This document shows, piece after piece, positions 14,771 to 27,701 of a stretch of DNA of 64,000 nucleotides; the first letter of the stretch is position 1; each line of letters begins with the position of its first letter. The notes beneath the pieces are model-generated. The model was not told where the DNA came from, searched no databases, and worked only from the letters and a program-made list of their open reading frames with translations. Position numbers and translations under genes: made by a program. The stretch comes from Rhabditoides inermis (Eukaryota; Nematoda; Chromadorea; Rhabditida; Rhabditidae). The stretch spans positions 587,501 to 651,500 of the forward strand of contig CAWZYM010000188.1 of NCBI GenBank assembly GCA_963966185.1. The letters run 5' to 3'.

Positions 14771-16354
14771 TTCTCACTCCCCTCCTCTCCCCCTCACCTT
14801 GCTCACCACTCCCCTCCCCTCTCTCGTCTCCCCATTGGGCGCAATCGACAGCGCCATTCGTTTCACAGACTGGCGAACCTGCAACATTACACGGAATTTC
14901 AAATTGATTTTTTTTTGAAAACCAGAAACATACGTTTCAACAATCAGTTGCAATCCATCGAAACATCAAACACATTTGATTTTTCGTTCAGAAACAACAC
15001 TCAAAAAATCTACAATTCGTACACCACAACAAAAAACAATTCCAAACAGTCCTCTCCCCCCTATCTGCCTCTCTGCCTCTCTCCCCCCTATCTCCCCCCT
15101 ATCTCCCTCTCTCTCTCCCTCCCTCTCCCTCTCTCTCTCCCTCTCCCTCTCTCTCCCCTCTCTCTCCCCTCTCTCTCCCTCTCTCTCCCTCTCTCTCACC
15201 TGATATTTATCCGCTATCCAGCGGGGCGCGGCCGCCACATCCGCAACCAGAGTGCGCGCCACAAACGCCAGCGACGAGAACGCGTTGTCCTGCAATCAAT
15301 CGATAATCTAATCAATAATCAAGGGTAAACGGGGAAACAATCGCCATGTCAGGTACACAGTTAGAAAAAAAGGTATTGTTGTAGTCATCTTGTTCAGTTC
15401 CTTATTTTGCATCCAACAAAACACAATAATATGTTCACGTTTGTGCATTGTGCTACGTTTCATTGCGAAAAAATGTTCTTTGCACAAAAATGTTAATCCG
15501 TAACCGTATCCGTTGTGGCTAGCATAAATGTCCATACCACATCGAAAATTTCACACTTCAACAAACCTATCCATACTAAGTTTCATATCCAGAATAAAAC
15601 AACTGTCACAACACTCTCTATCAATCGAAAATCGTCCTCTTATCATAGCATCCTCCAACATCCAACTTTCTCTCTCCTCTCTCTCTCTCCCTCCCCCTTC
15701 CCCTCCCCCCCCTCTCTCCCTCCCTTCTTCCATCTCTCTCTCCTCCCCCCTCTCTCTCACCTCTCTAACCTCTTCTCCCTCTCCCCTCTCTCCCTCTCTA
15801 CCCCTCCCTCCTTCCCTCCCCCCCTTCCCCGTACCTCTTCATAGCTGCTCGCCGTGTGTTCTCCCCTCCGCATCGCATCGTCGATGGCCGACCGTCGGAA
15901 CACCGCCGGATGCACCACCACCATGTCGTGGAACTCGTCTGCAAAACATAGATTATCGAATTTAAACAAATCACTTTCACAAAATGAGCAACTAGTACTC
16001 GTCTAGCATATGAAATTCGAATTAGAAATGCCTTTCCAAAAATCGGAAAGCGCTCATGATCAATGCAGTTGCGAGGTGGCGACCATCCACCATCTATCCA
16101 TGTCCCTGACTACCCGTAGCGCCAATCTAGCTCAAGAAGCAGCAGATATACAATGATAAGCAATGAAGTTGGTAGCATGTATCTATGCCACTCCCTGACT
16201 GCAAGCTTCTTATCCTACATACATATCCAGTATACGTTTCATGCATACGTATCCCCCGCCTACTCACTGACTGCCATGCGCAGCTGGTTCTCCTCCACAC
16301 TGACGATGGCGATGGGCGCGCGGCGGGGAGCGGACACCGGCTGCGAAGAGGCTG

Positions 16355-16395
<41 letters not shown>

Positions 16396-19300
16396 TGCAA
16401 TGGGGATCAAGGATGACACACAAACGAGTAGGCATCATGACAGCACAACAGACACATTCCAGTATCACTGCTAAAAGCTAGACGAGGCTGCAACCGCCAG
16501 AGTCAGTGACACAACACAATCCACATTCTCTTTCGAAAAGTACACGAGTAAAGAGGAGTGGTTTGTTTTGATCTAATTCAACAAAAGCACATGCATAAAA
16601 TCTCTTCGCAGCTGACTAAAATTTCAAAACAAACCTGCTCTTTCGAACGATGTTTTAAAACTCTAATTGTTTTCTTGTTAGCATGTTGAGTTCAGGTATT
16701 CAGGATACTGTTAATCCCAACAAGTAACTTGCAACAAAATGTATGACACGATTATAGTGCATACTATATTTTTCATCGATCAGAAAGAGCAGGTTTGTTT
16801 TGAAATTTTAGTCAGCTGCGAAGAGATTTTATGCATGTGCTTTTGTTGAATTAGATCAAAACAAACCACTCCTCTTTACTCGTGTACTTTTCGAAAGAGA
16901 ATGGATGTCCTTTTCTCAAATTTCGAAGAAATTGTTTTTCAGGTTGATGTGCCGAACATGTTATGTATACATATTCGAAACTTTAGAAAACGTATCCTGA
17001 ATATGGAAACGCACTGCTTTGTCGAATCGCTCGTGCGCCTGCCAATGCCAGTCTCTCATTGACACGCGCTATTTCGCGTCTCTCTCTCTTACCCACTCAC
17101 TCCGCTCCGCACACTCCCCTCCCCCCACAGTTTTCGCGCCAAAACTGGGGCGGTGGCCTGGACGGCGAGCCGACACGAGAGTGGGTGAACGAAGGGCGGG
17201 GCATGCGCTCAGCCAATCAGAGTGCGCACGCAAGAGAGCCGGGCGACCAATGAGCGCAAAGTGCAGTGGGCGGAGCTTACGTGATGCACACCGTCGTCGC
17301 CGCCGCCGCCGCCGTCGTAAACACGTTTAGTGGCAAAGCGGGAGAGAGCAAGAGAGGGCGGTTTTTGGATGCCGCAACCGATATTGGTTTCACGAATCAT
17401 ACTCATAGGTCTTACAAAGTGATATTCTAACAAATAACGCACACTAATTAAGTATATTGTATTAGAATAGAGAAATCGTGTGTGCCTTGGGAGTGGCGTG
17501 TTGCGCGCGTCACAGCTCAAAACAAACGGGCGCCGCTGCGCGCCGCCCCTAATTCACGTGACGTCAAGTGAGGAGAACCAGCTGCGCAAGGCAGTCAGTG
17601 AGTAGGGGGGATATGTATGCATGAAACGTATACTGGGTGTATGCAGGATAGACAGCTTGCAGTCAATCTGCGATTCACTATCGGATAAGGCAAGGATGAG
17701 GAATATCGACGGAAAAAAGTGATGAAAAGGACAGTAGCTCAGAAGCGACTAATGGGTTATGTGTTTCACCAATTCGATCATAGGGAAATATCGGCTACAA
17801 CATCAATGCGTGGCATACCATTTTCAGTAAACGTAATGTGCAATGTTCAATCTACACAAAATTTATCCATAGCGGCTACACACAAGGTGTGGTCAGCCCC
17901 TTCGAAACACGCTTTCTGGTCGTGTTTCGAAGACGTTTAGAAGTCGGTATTGAAGGGAGTTTCGAAGAGACTGATCGCTACTCGAATCGATATCTAATCG
18001 ATAACCCCCTCCCCCCTCCCCCCCCCCCTCCTCACCGTCATCGACTGCCATAGCGTCGACGTGGATGAGGTAGTGGGTGGTGTCGTGCGAGGCAGAGGCA
18101 GGCGGCGGCGACCACTGGAACTCCAGCTCCACCTGAAGAGAGAACTCTCTCCTCCCTCCCTCCCCCCTCTCTCTCGTTGGCTCTTGTTAGATATAGGTTT
18201 CATAAAGCAATACCATAGCAAACAAGAAATATGCAAACAATCCGAGGTTCATATCGTTAATCTCCCCCCCCCCCCTCTCTCTCCCTCCCCCCCCCCCACC
18301 CACCTTGTGTCCTGCTTCGAATGCGACCGCGTGTGGCGGCAGCGTGTCCAGGCGGGCCGATGAGTGGTCGCGCATCTACATGTGAATCACTCGCAAATAT
18401 ATACATTTTATTATTACAATTATTTTTTTATTTTCTATTCCCGCAAGCTGCCAAGCAAGAGCACTTATGACGGGCGCGACAGTTTCTCTGTAATCTGATA
18501 GATTTGAAGAATTGGTACCATTTATTTTCTTCCCCAGCCAGCTACACACAAAACATTTTCAAAAGTAGGCAACCAGGTTTCGCGCATGATTTCCACAGAC
18601 CAAACCATTTTGTTGCTGAAAGTACATGTTTCAAATTAAGACTACATTCATTGGTAGTACATTGGTAGTACATTGGTAGTACATTCAATAAAATCTAATT
18701 ATCAGATGAACAACGTTTTCAACGCCATGAATTAGCAATACACCACCCCGCCGAAAACTCCCTTCGACCTTCGATACTGACTTCGAAACACAGGCGAATA
18801 CAGAGGGGACATTCTAGAACAGCAGCTCCTACCATGAGCAGCCCCTTCCTACTACTCATTAAAGTTTTCTCGGTGTGTGTCTAGTTTTCTACTGTACTGT
18901 ACCTCTGACTACCCCACTTATCAGTACAATATAGTACAATGCACAATGACTTATCCCTCGTAGCGCTACCACCCCGCACCGACCAGCGTCCTTCCGTCGA
19001 CGTAGAAGTGGCACTTTGGGTGGAGGAACGAGTGTTCGCAAAGACACTCGGACAGACAGGAGGAAGAGTCCCGCCACATCACAACACCGCACGTGCGCGC
19101 CGCTGAAGAGGGAGGGTGAGCGAGGGTGGACAAATATATAAACAATCACCTGTGAGAGGTGGACAGGTAGAAGTCAAAGGTAAACAACAAGTAAACAACC
19201 ACGTTCGTTGTGCGAGAGGTGGACAGGTAGAATGCCAAAGGTAAACAACAAGTAAACAACCACGTTCGTTGTGTGAGAGGTGGACAGGTAGAAGACAATG

Positions 19301-20638
19301 GTAAATAACTATGTATTCCGCCACTAACAACAAAATGCGCGTGATCAAGTTTTCGTGTCTGTACTCTCCATCGGCTTCATACTCTGCTTATAGAAAGTAG
19401 GTAAAAGGTGTTCAATGTAAACCACCTAAACCACATAATCAACAACTCACTCTGCGGTTTGGCGGGCGGTTCGTGGGCGGAGGGCACAAAGGGGAAGCCG
19501 CCGCGGTCGGGGAAGGGCGAGCCGAACGAGGAGAAGGCGGGCGAGGGGAACGAGGCGCGCGACGAGTACGGGCTGCAAGGAGGGGACAATGAGTACGGAC
19601 TGCAAGAAGGATATGTGTACAGGGAGGAAAGATGGTATCTTCTAAATGAGTGCTAAGCTAATATCGACAACATAATGTTTTGAGACTAAGTTAGTACCAT
19701 GAAACTTTCGATTTTTAACCGCGCAACGAGTACGGGCTGGAAGGAGGATAAGAGAGGGGAAGATGATATCTTCTATATAAAGCCTAGCTGCCTAGCTAAA
19801 CATGTAAAATTATCTGCGAGAAGTGAACATGAGTACAGTGAGGAAAGATAATATCTTCTACACAAATTCTATCAAAATTGATGGTCTACTTCTACTGCAA
19901 AATTTAGAAATTCTCGATTTATAACTAGGTATGAATATCGTAAATGATGGTGCGCAACTTAAATTAAGGTCCAAAGTAGATCAGTAGCCACAAAAAGATT
20001 ACCGGAAATGCGTGAGTACGGAAGGAATGTGTCGTTGAAAAGTCCAATACCCCGTTTCCCTGATCAAAAACTATCTTTTCAAACTCGCACGCACCGCTCG
20101 GCATATGCCGATTGCCGTCCCTGCCCTCCCGATCCCGCGAACACTCCTCCTCCTCCTCCCGCCCCTCCTCCTCCTGCCCCGAACTGCTCCCTGTACTGCC
20201 GCTCCTGACCAAAGTGGCGGTCGCGACGGTGCTGATCAGTGTACGCTGCAAGGTCATTACTGGAAAAAAACAGACTCGACTATGTGAAACAAGCGGAAGC
20301 GGAAGTTGGAAACACGCAAACACGTACTGTGCGAGGGCTGCTGCTGGGGGAAGGAGCCCTGCGAGTACGCGGCCGAGTAGTTGTAGCCGGGCGCGCAACC
20401 GCCTCCTCCTTCGTACATACTAAATGAAATATCATGATGTAACTTTACAGGATCCAAAATAGTATAGTATGTGGTCCGGTGAAAATCAGAAAAGCGATAA
20501 TCAGATCACGATAGTCGATCGTTAAATTGGAAAAGATGAGACAATAGAAATCCGAACGTACGTGTTGTAGCCGCTCGGCCGACGGTTGTTCAACTGGCGG
20601 TCGTCGTAGTTGTATCCGCCCCGACGATTCTGCGACAT
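14526..20638 (-). CDS. unrecognised 12-exon protein with Gly/Tyr/Gln-rich N-terminus and Cys/His-rich centre
   Basis: The start is ATG at 20638, reading MSQNRRGGYNYDD. Exons are complement of 20562-20638, 20328-20419, 20095-20204, 19451-19572, 18980-19102, 18304-18375, 18036-18132, 16268-16351, 15835-15938, 15200-15289, 14798-14878 and 14526-14705, about 400 residues. The N-terminal ~130 residues are low complexity (Gly, Tyr, Gln, Ser, Pro). Next comes a segment with SSCLSECLCEHSF and HPKCHFY, possibly metal-binding. The C-terminal half looks globular (FHDMVVVHPAVFRR, NTYCVVRPVDDSHG). I know no family for it. Two joints are uncertain. Exon 2 to 3 breaks phase with the best donor. The exon ending at 18980 keeps phase only with the weaker donor just after CTG. 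If the last exon splices at 14595, the true C-terminus lies further left. Introns hold a MITE, an inverted exon echo and long purine tracts. Confidence 0.68.
16196..17665. repeat. inverted copy of an exon edge plus its intron (two ~100 bp arms)
   Basis: Arm 16196-16295 contains the 3' end and donor site of the exon 16268-16351. Arm 17570-17665 is its reverse complement at roughly 90% identity by eye, including GGAGAACCAGCTGCGC and the GTCAGTGAGTAGG donor region. The second arm lies in the adjoining upstream intron. A transcript of the leftward gene would carry both arms and could fold into a long hairpin. Confidence 0.8.
16524..16903. mobile_element. foldback MITE (copy 2), ~130 bp terminal inverted repeats
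   Basis: Arms 16524-16652 and 16774-16903 are near-perfect complements. Ends read ATTCTCTTTCGAAAAGTAC. The arm layout matches the element at 2417-2906 (AAAAGTAC, then TTCAA-AAAAGC-CATGCAT, then GCTCTTTCGAACG innermost), so they are one diverged family. No clear target duplication was seen. It lies in an intron of the leftward gene. Confidence 0.85.
17887..17981. repeat. TTTCGAAG foldback repeat, short copy
   Basis: Ends resemble GTGGTCAGCCCCTTCGAAAC and TTTCGAAGAGACTGATCGC, inverted repeats shared with longer copies at 32773-32952 and 40438-40616. A further partial antisense match lies near 18750-18795. Confidence 0.6.
19151..19316. repeat. ~62 bp tandem repeat, ~2.7 copies
   Basis: The unit starts GTGAGAGGTGGACAGGTAGA and ends CAACCACGTTCGTT. 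Copies begin near 19151, 19212 and 19273. It lies in an intron of the leftward gene. Confidence 0.85.
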
Positions 20639-21552
20639 TTCAACTAACTGGCTTACTGCACCTCAGTCATTCACAGAAGGGTTAGTGCATCTGAAAGTAG
20701 ATAAGACATAAGTTCGTGAATTTAGATAACAAAATTAGGGAGACAATACGAAAATACACGTCAATCAACAAACAACAACAAAACAACATGAAATAACGAA
20801 ATCAGCTGGTGAATTTTCTGCTACATGTGGTTGACGAATATTGCGTGAAAATAATAATGAAACGGGAATAGGAGACGTATAAATAACAAGCTTGATGGAC
20901 AAAACACATTTTAATTTTAATAGTAGAATAAATAATGAAGGTCCACTTGACATAAATCAAATTTCATTAACTAGAAATATAAGTGTACACCTTTCTAAAA
21001 GAACCAACAACAAACAAGAAATCGGATGACTCCACTCAACCCACACATCCTTATAATACATCCCACATCTCGATCACAGTATCATATTTCAAAGACTGTT
21101 TCCGCAAGATGAGTTCCGTATTGATATCTCTTTGTGTTTATTCTGTGATATTTATCATGTAAACATGTGTACGTGTCCATGCACTCATTTCTCTGGCAGG
21201 GCAATTTCGTTTGCTTGCGCCATAACGGCTACTTATTTCTTTCCTATCAGAAGTCCAATCACACGAGTAATAATAGTTTAGTATACTTCACCTAGAAAAG
21301 TTTGGTGCACTCTTTCTTAGAACATCCGTTATTATTCAAGCATTCACTTTGAAGTAAAATTGCGGGCTTTCTGTTTTCCAAAGTATAGAATTTCATTCAA
21401 GTTCCTTGTCTGAATCACTCACGTAATACCTGTATTAGAGTAGATTTATAGTACACGAGTACATGAATTTATATTTATCAGTATTCATCAGTATGTTATA
21501 AGTGTTATAAATAAATGAGGTTATCAGAATAGAGTTCATCAGTCCTAATTCA

Positions 21553-21597
<45 letters not shown>

Positions 21598-22733
21598 CTT
21601 TGTTCCTTGAACTTCAAGATGCACATATTTCCTCCATACACCCGAGATAAGAAAAATATATTCTTTATAGTGATTGTTTACCAAAAACACACCTAATCAG
21701 AACAAATATCTTTTTTTCTTATTTCATTTCACTCTCTTCACACATTCGTCTTTATTCATCACTTCTTTACCTTTAAAGAAGGCCTCCACGGAAAACAACA
21801 TTAGGGGTCCATATTTACAGAAAATCGTGAATTGTATCTATATACAGAAGAAACATTTTTTCCTCGCGGAAACCTGCATAACTAATATTTTTCGGCAGTA
21901 CGAATACTATCGACAGTCAGACTGGGCGCAAGATTTTGGCATTTTGCAAGTGCCGCGAGATCGCCCTTAATAGGCAGGCGCAATCGCAGAGACCTCTACA
22001 AGACGAGTTCGCGCCATTTTGTTGATCGATTGAGTGTTCGGCTGGCACAATATGAAAGAAACCGCGCGGGTCACGCACACTCTCCCTCACTGCCGCTGCT
22101 TTCCCGCGCTTATCATGCGCTGATGACCCAGTAATAGAGACACGGTAGTGAACAGTGAAATTAGTCTCGCCACGAATACATGCGCCAGTGTGTCATTGAG
22201 GCGCGGCATTTTGCGCCGGCTGGCACCTTCCCCGGAGTCTTTCTTTAAAGGGAGTGTACACTCTGAATTTCGAAGTTGAGTTAGCACTAGGATGTCAAAA
22301 TATGATGAACACTAGGATGTCAGAATATGACGCACACTCTACACATTCTCAACAACAAGAACCACCAACGACAACTTCATACACGTCTTTGCCCCATCTC
22401 GAGCCCCCTACCATATACACTAGCACACACGATCACACCCATTTCCTTATGATTACTTTTACAATCAGATGCAATTTTCCCCTCCCCTTGATTCTAAAGT
22501 GTTGTTATCGAGACGTTACCGTGGTGGAAACTAGTGCCTGCCCCAGAGTGCCTTGCCTCCTCATGTACTCACTCGGGTTGCTCCGCCCGCTCTCCCACGC
22601 CACCTCCAGGCAGGGGTGGGTATTAGTTGAAACTGCTGGTCTTACAGATTGATACGCACTTATTTGTTGCATTGTTTTTTCTTCATTTTCATCGTATTTT
22701 TGTGAGTGGCACAGTGTGAACTGTAAGTAATAA

Positions 22734-22771
<38 letters not shown>

Positions 22772-23289
22772 GAAAATGATGCACTTTTGTCAGTACAACT
22801 ATGTGACTGAGATACCTCTAAGTCTGTGAAAAGTTCTGTTGAACATTGAAAATTGGCACCAATTGGCACCAATTTCTGCATTTTGACACATTTTGAGCTC
22901 AATTTTTATCGATTTGCCGGCATTTTCAACAAATAGTTATACTGGCAAAACTGCATCGTTTCCATCATATTTCCACATCCCGGCGTTAACTCAACTTCAA
23001 AATTCAGAGTGTACACAGAGTGTAGTGTACACTAATCACCTGATTGCCATTTTTTAATACCTGAATCTTCATTCATGATTTCATGACCTGATTACCTTTT
23101 TTTGTCGTTGCAGTATTTTCTCAGGGTCTATTTTTGTCCGGCCAGGGCGATACATTTTGTCAGATGTCTTTTTTTCTTGATCTGTTACAGTGTTGTTCAT
23201 GCGATTTCTTTTTGATGTTTGCTTTTCGTTTTTATATCAAAATCAAGTGTTTGTCGTTCGAATAAATCTCTCTATCTCTCTCCTCTTTC

Positions 23290-23342
<53 letters not shown>

Positions 23343-23693
23343 CTCTCTCCACTATCGCCTACGCAGGAGCAATACCTTCTCACTAACAATATTATCCGGC
23401 ATTGCTCAATCGCTACCACTACACCTATACAACACACTAGACACTACTCCTTCTTTCCGTTTCCATTCACACAATCTCTCTTTTCATAGTTTTCCTGGAA
23501 CTCATTTCTCTGTCTAATATAAAAACATTATTCAATATTCAACTCTGATTCATTGGTATCAGAAAGTGCATCGCTCTCCTTTCTTTCTCTTTCGCTAACT
23601 CACAGATTCTGACTATACTGATCATTGTGTAGCAGAAAAAAACTCGACGAAACAGTGTGTTTCAGGGGTGAGTTTTGCAACATACCTTTCATT
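20639..23693. other. intergenic between divergent genes, repeat-rich
   Basis: Promoter regions of the leftward (20638) and rightward (23694) genes. It contains (CT)n at about 21555-21594, a MITE-like element (22254-23016), an (ATT)n run inside it, and another (CT)n at about 23290-23342. No exon is recognised. Confidence 0.5.
22254..23016. mobile_element. MITE-like element with 30 bp terminal inverted repeats
   Basis: Left repeat 22254-22283 (GTGTACACTCTGAATTTCGA and on to GAGTTA) is repeated inverted at 22987-23016 with one mismatch. The left outer flank TTTAAAGGGAGTGTACACTC resembles the ends of the TTAA element at 4421-4971. The interior is AT-rich and includes (ATT)n at about 22733-22771. 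No coding sequence. Confidence 0.65.
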
Positions 23694-26272
23694 ATGTCGA
23701 CAACGGATACTCTCGATCTTCACGGAACTGATGTCACAGGTGAATCAATAATGTAATCATCCCCACATCCCCTTCTCCATCTGTAATCATCACGTTTATT
23801 ACACACTTTAAAATTTATTCACTTCTAACAGTGATCATAATTACTAGCATTTGTACTATTCGATTTCAAAATGGTTAACTTTTTCAGAAGTGGACGATCT
23901 GTTTTCCACGCACACTTCAGTCATCCAGATTTGCTGTCATTTCACTATTCCCATTCCCGTTCTTCTGTTTACTTTGATAATGACGCGACGGTCTGATTTA
24001 TATAAACGCTTTTCCGTGAGTAATGCATTTGATTTTTGCTTTTCTATATAGTGGTGATATTACGTTACTATCACACGGAAACAGGAAGTTATATATATAA
24101 ACGAAATTTATTTGTATTCTAAAATTTATCTAAAACAATGCAATCTAAAGTTATGAGTTATGAGTTATTGCAAAACAATTTGTGTATTCTTATCTATCCG
24201 GGCTATGTTCTCACACTCTTTCTATTTATCGTACCTTGTTTTGCATATTACATACATCACTACAACCCAGAGAAGGTATAAGTACTCTCTCTCCTTCTCT
24301 CTCTCTCTCTCTTTCTCTCTATTCTCTCTCTCTCTCTCTTTCTATCTTATCCACATCTTCAGAGACTCACTATCAACACATGCTCGATCCTCCGATCAAT
24401 CTACTACCTGGGAGCTTACCTATGGGTGCCGTTGATATTTGTGAGTGACTAAAAGCACATTTTGGCAATGATCACATGAATGCAAAAATGATGGCAAGAA
24501 TAGTATCGATTATTAAATGATCACTTGCGGACTTTTTATGGACTTTACTATCGACTATTGATTGACTATAAAACATACTTAAGTATGTAAAACATTATCG
24601 ATTATCAATTGATTGCAGACCGTTGCCGTGATCCGGTACTTGAAGATGGTGCGCGAGTGGCGGATGCGCAACCGCCACAACTATATGCTCCTCGCCGCAG
24701 CGTGCGCACCATTTGTGAGTGTTTTTTTTTAATTTTCCTAGCTCTTTTGTGAGTGTCTCCTTTGTTCGTTTTGTGAATTTTTATTTTTCCTACCCTTTTG
24801 TGAGTTTTTTTAATGAAAGAAGAACTCAGGGAAGTCATAACTGGCGCGCTTTATTCATTGATAGAAAAGTTTTGCCGCGAAGTTTTCATTGTTTAAAAAA
24901 AATCATTCGAAAACTATCTTTTGTAACCCTACAGAAATGGTCTCTTTCACGGAAATGTGTGAAGGAGCTAATAATATTATTGCTAAAACATCGAAAAGAG
25001 TTTTGTGAATGTGAGCAGTACTGACGAGAAGAATTTTCATGAGATCCCTTTTCCAGGTTCTCCACCAAGTGCTCCTCAACATCGACGGCGACATCGGACA
25101 GAACGACGTCTGCGTGCACGTCAAAAACGTCGAAGCCAAGCCAAGGACCATGGTGACTTACACTTACGCTATGATATGTGATACGTGAAAAACAGTGCAC
25201 TAAACATACTCACACTACTTACTACGACCTCCTCAAAGACACAGAGAAAAAGTCAAGTTGGATTCTGCCGGGCGATAAGAAACCATCCAAAAAGAAAGAA
25301 GAAATTTTTTATCTGAATTCAAATCCAAATGCTTTAGGTCTTCCAACTCTACGTGCTCATCCTCACTATCACTTGCGTCGCCTTATGTTTCATGACTATT
25401 CGTTACTTCAAACGACAGCTGGCGCAAATCTCTGGCACCGGTGCGTTACTCATTCGTTAAAAAAATCAAAATTGGGAAAATCTCGAAGAATTCAATTTCT
25501 AGTTGGTCTAGTGAGTAAGAGAACACAGTTGGTCGCCTCGTTGTCTTGGTGATCACAGTTGGTCTCGAGTTTTTTGAGATAAACGAATCACCATTCAAAA
25601 AATTTAAATAGAAGAAGAACTCAGAGAACAATTAGCGCGTTTTATTCTTTCAAAAGTTGTCCTGAACTTGTCCTGATTTAAAGTAAGAAGATGTTTTGCA
25701 ACAATAATTTTCAGCTTCTAGTCGAAAGTTGGCGAATAATATTTACATCAGGTAAACGATGTTCGTGATTGTTCAAAATACAGTGTTGTACTTTTCAGCT
25801 ACATTTTCTTCGCCCAGAGTATTGTGCCGGGAGTAAACATATGTATTCGAGTTATCGTCACTATTTTGCAGAAACAGAAACGTGAGCTCGTTTATCTTAT
25901 GTAAATTTTTTATCTATTCATTTATTAGCTAGTTTCTTTATAATTTCATGAGACCAAGCGCATGTTTATGTTAATTAGAAACTACAAAAAACCGACCAAA
26001 CAGTCTTTTCAAGTCCATAAACTATGGTAGCGAAAAAAGCGCATACTTTTGTGTAGATTATTCAGGAACACAAACTCAGCGCACGAAAATCAGTCATCGA
26101 CAGAAAGTTGCGATAGATGATTGATTTCGTATCAGATTTGTCCATACCAACATGGTTCACCGGTGCACATCTAGCTCTTTCCATTATCATCTATCCATTT
26201 GTTATTATGCTCACAATATGTATTATTTCTGACCTCAGGCAGGTGCGTGTCCAGGATATATACTTTGTTTGA
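23694..26272 (+). CDS. serpentine (7TM) receptor, chemoreceptor type
   Basis: Probable G-protein-coupled chemoreceptor in sensory neurons. Exons are 23694-23739, 23888-24015, 24165-24275, 24363-24440, 24619-24714, 25057-25152, 25338-25440, about 25716-25751, 25799-25881 and 26136-26272 (stop TGA at 26270). Predicted hydrophobic segments lie in PIPVLLFTLIM, YVLTLFLFIVPCFAYY, IYYLGAYLWVPLIF, FQLYVLILTITCVALCFM, the SYIFFAQSIVPG exon and ALSIIIYPFVIMLTICII. Basic residues follow several of them, as in intracellular loops. I cannot assign it to an Sr class. The joint after the 25716 exon is uncertain by one base. An alternative 3' end splices after DLRQ at 26242 to exons at about 26276-26340 and 26466-26510, so the C-terminal tail is not settled. 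Confidence 0.72.
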
Positions 26273-26392
26273 AGAAAACTTTTTTGAGGAGCTTGTTCGT
26301 ATTTTACGCTGCGAACGCAATTTACCTGGCAAGGACAATCAGGTATGCAAAATCATCTTTCTTTATCTTTCTCTCTCTCTCTTCGTGTTATC

Positions 26393-26439
<47 letters not shown>

Positions 26440-27701
26440 CCTCTCTGTTAAATCTACTACTTCAGATGCACTCTTCCGCATGGAGGGGACACGAAATGAC
26501 AACTGAATAACACACGAGCTGATTGGCTGATTGTTTACACCAATCAGCCTAGGGCAAGCTCCATTTTAGCCATACCCTGTTCGCTATTTTCACATAATCG
26601 AGTATGTTAATTCACGGCACACGGCAGATAAACATCATTACAAAAACCCTAGTCAAGTTCTCTGTTCATCAATAAAGTGGCTCAACTGGAAACCTCTATA
26701 CCTCAGTCGAAATAAAACTAATGAAGAAACTAGGGAAGAAGCAAAAAACAAGCAGGTGAAACAATATTAATCATATACGCTTTATTAGTTTATAAAAACC
26801 GATTTTATTGTGAAAAAAAACGTGCAGGTGATAATACTATACATGTTTTATAGTGTGAATGCTGAGGTTGCAGAAACCGAAGAACCACGCAGACTTCTTT
26901 GATTCGTTCGCTCAAGCACCTGTGAATTATGTTGTATAGTCTTTGTATGTTGTATATTATGTTGTATATTGTATATTCACGGCCCGGATAGTTGCACAGT
27001 CGACAGCGGCGGGCGCGCAGCCGCTCCGCGAACACGCGACGCGCGAAATTACCAGCAAGCGCTAGAGCGCGACAATTTCTCGACTGAAATCGCTACGCGC
27101 CCATTCACTCGCGGTGCGGCCTGGGCGCGCGCCGCTCTCTCTGTGGGCGCGCTGTGCAACAATCCGAACCGTGATATTTGTATGTTGTATACTTTTTCAT
27201 AGACCTTATACTTACAAATGTCCGGAAACCGCGGTTCAAGCAGAGGAACGACCAGGGAAGCGAGAACGAGACTAGATCGGAGAAGAACGGACGAACCAAC
27301 CAAATGTTGGCGGTGACTGACCAGGGCAGCAGGAAAAAGGCTATCTGCAAATGACTGATTGAATTTCAAGACAATCTAAAATAATACTTGAACAGTCATC
27401 AAACAGTGAAATCGTACCTCCTAGTCAACCCCCATTTGTTCCCTCCGTCCAAAATTGAATTAGTGCTCATTTGGGAACCTGTGTTATCTTTTTTTATCCT
27501 ATTTTTGTATTTGTCTTTATTCATTTTCCAATCACACTTGCCGTACTCACTCTATTCATGTGTTTGTCATGTGTTCTTCTATATAGTATACACGGTATTG
27601 AATATTACTATTGTTATTATTAAAACTAGTAACCAGGCATAAACATAAACTTTGATTGTACGCTTTGTCATGGTCAATCTAACTAAGACATAACGTCAGA
27701 T
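26273..27701. other. intergenic with a GC-rich foldback
   Basis: Between convergent receptor genes. It holds a (CT)n run at about 26395-26435, possible alternative last exons of the receptor at left, and the foldback at 26966-27178. The rest is AT-rich with no visible gene. Confidence 0.45.
26966..27178. repeat. GC-rich foldback element in AT-rich DNA
   Basis: TATATTCACGGCCCGGATAG followed by TTGCACA on the left pairs with TGTGCAACAATCCGAACCGTGATA on the right. The interior is a GC-rich imperfect hairpin with many GCGC steps. Composition contrasts sharply with the flanks. Confidence 0.65.

Noticed and set aside
17019..17330. 103-codon open frame in GC-rich DNA
   Set aside because: Lies in an intron of a leftward gene, has no homology I recognise and ends in a simple CGC/CGT repeat. 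The CCAAT-like words there are not enough to call a promoter.
26269..26510. Extra exons after the first receptor gene
   Set aside because: Two frames are possible (KTFLRSLFVFY or FEENFFEELVRIL) and both need unsupported acceptors. The simple stop at 26270 was preferred, and the alternative is noted in the gene entry.
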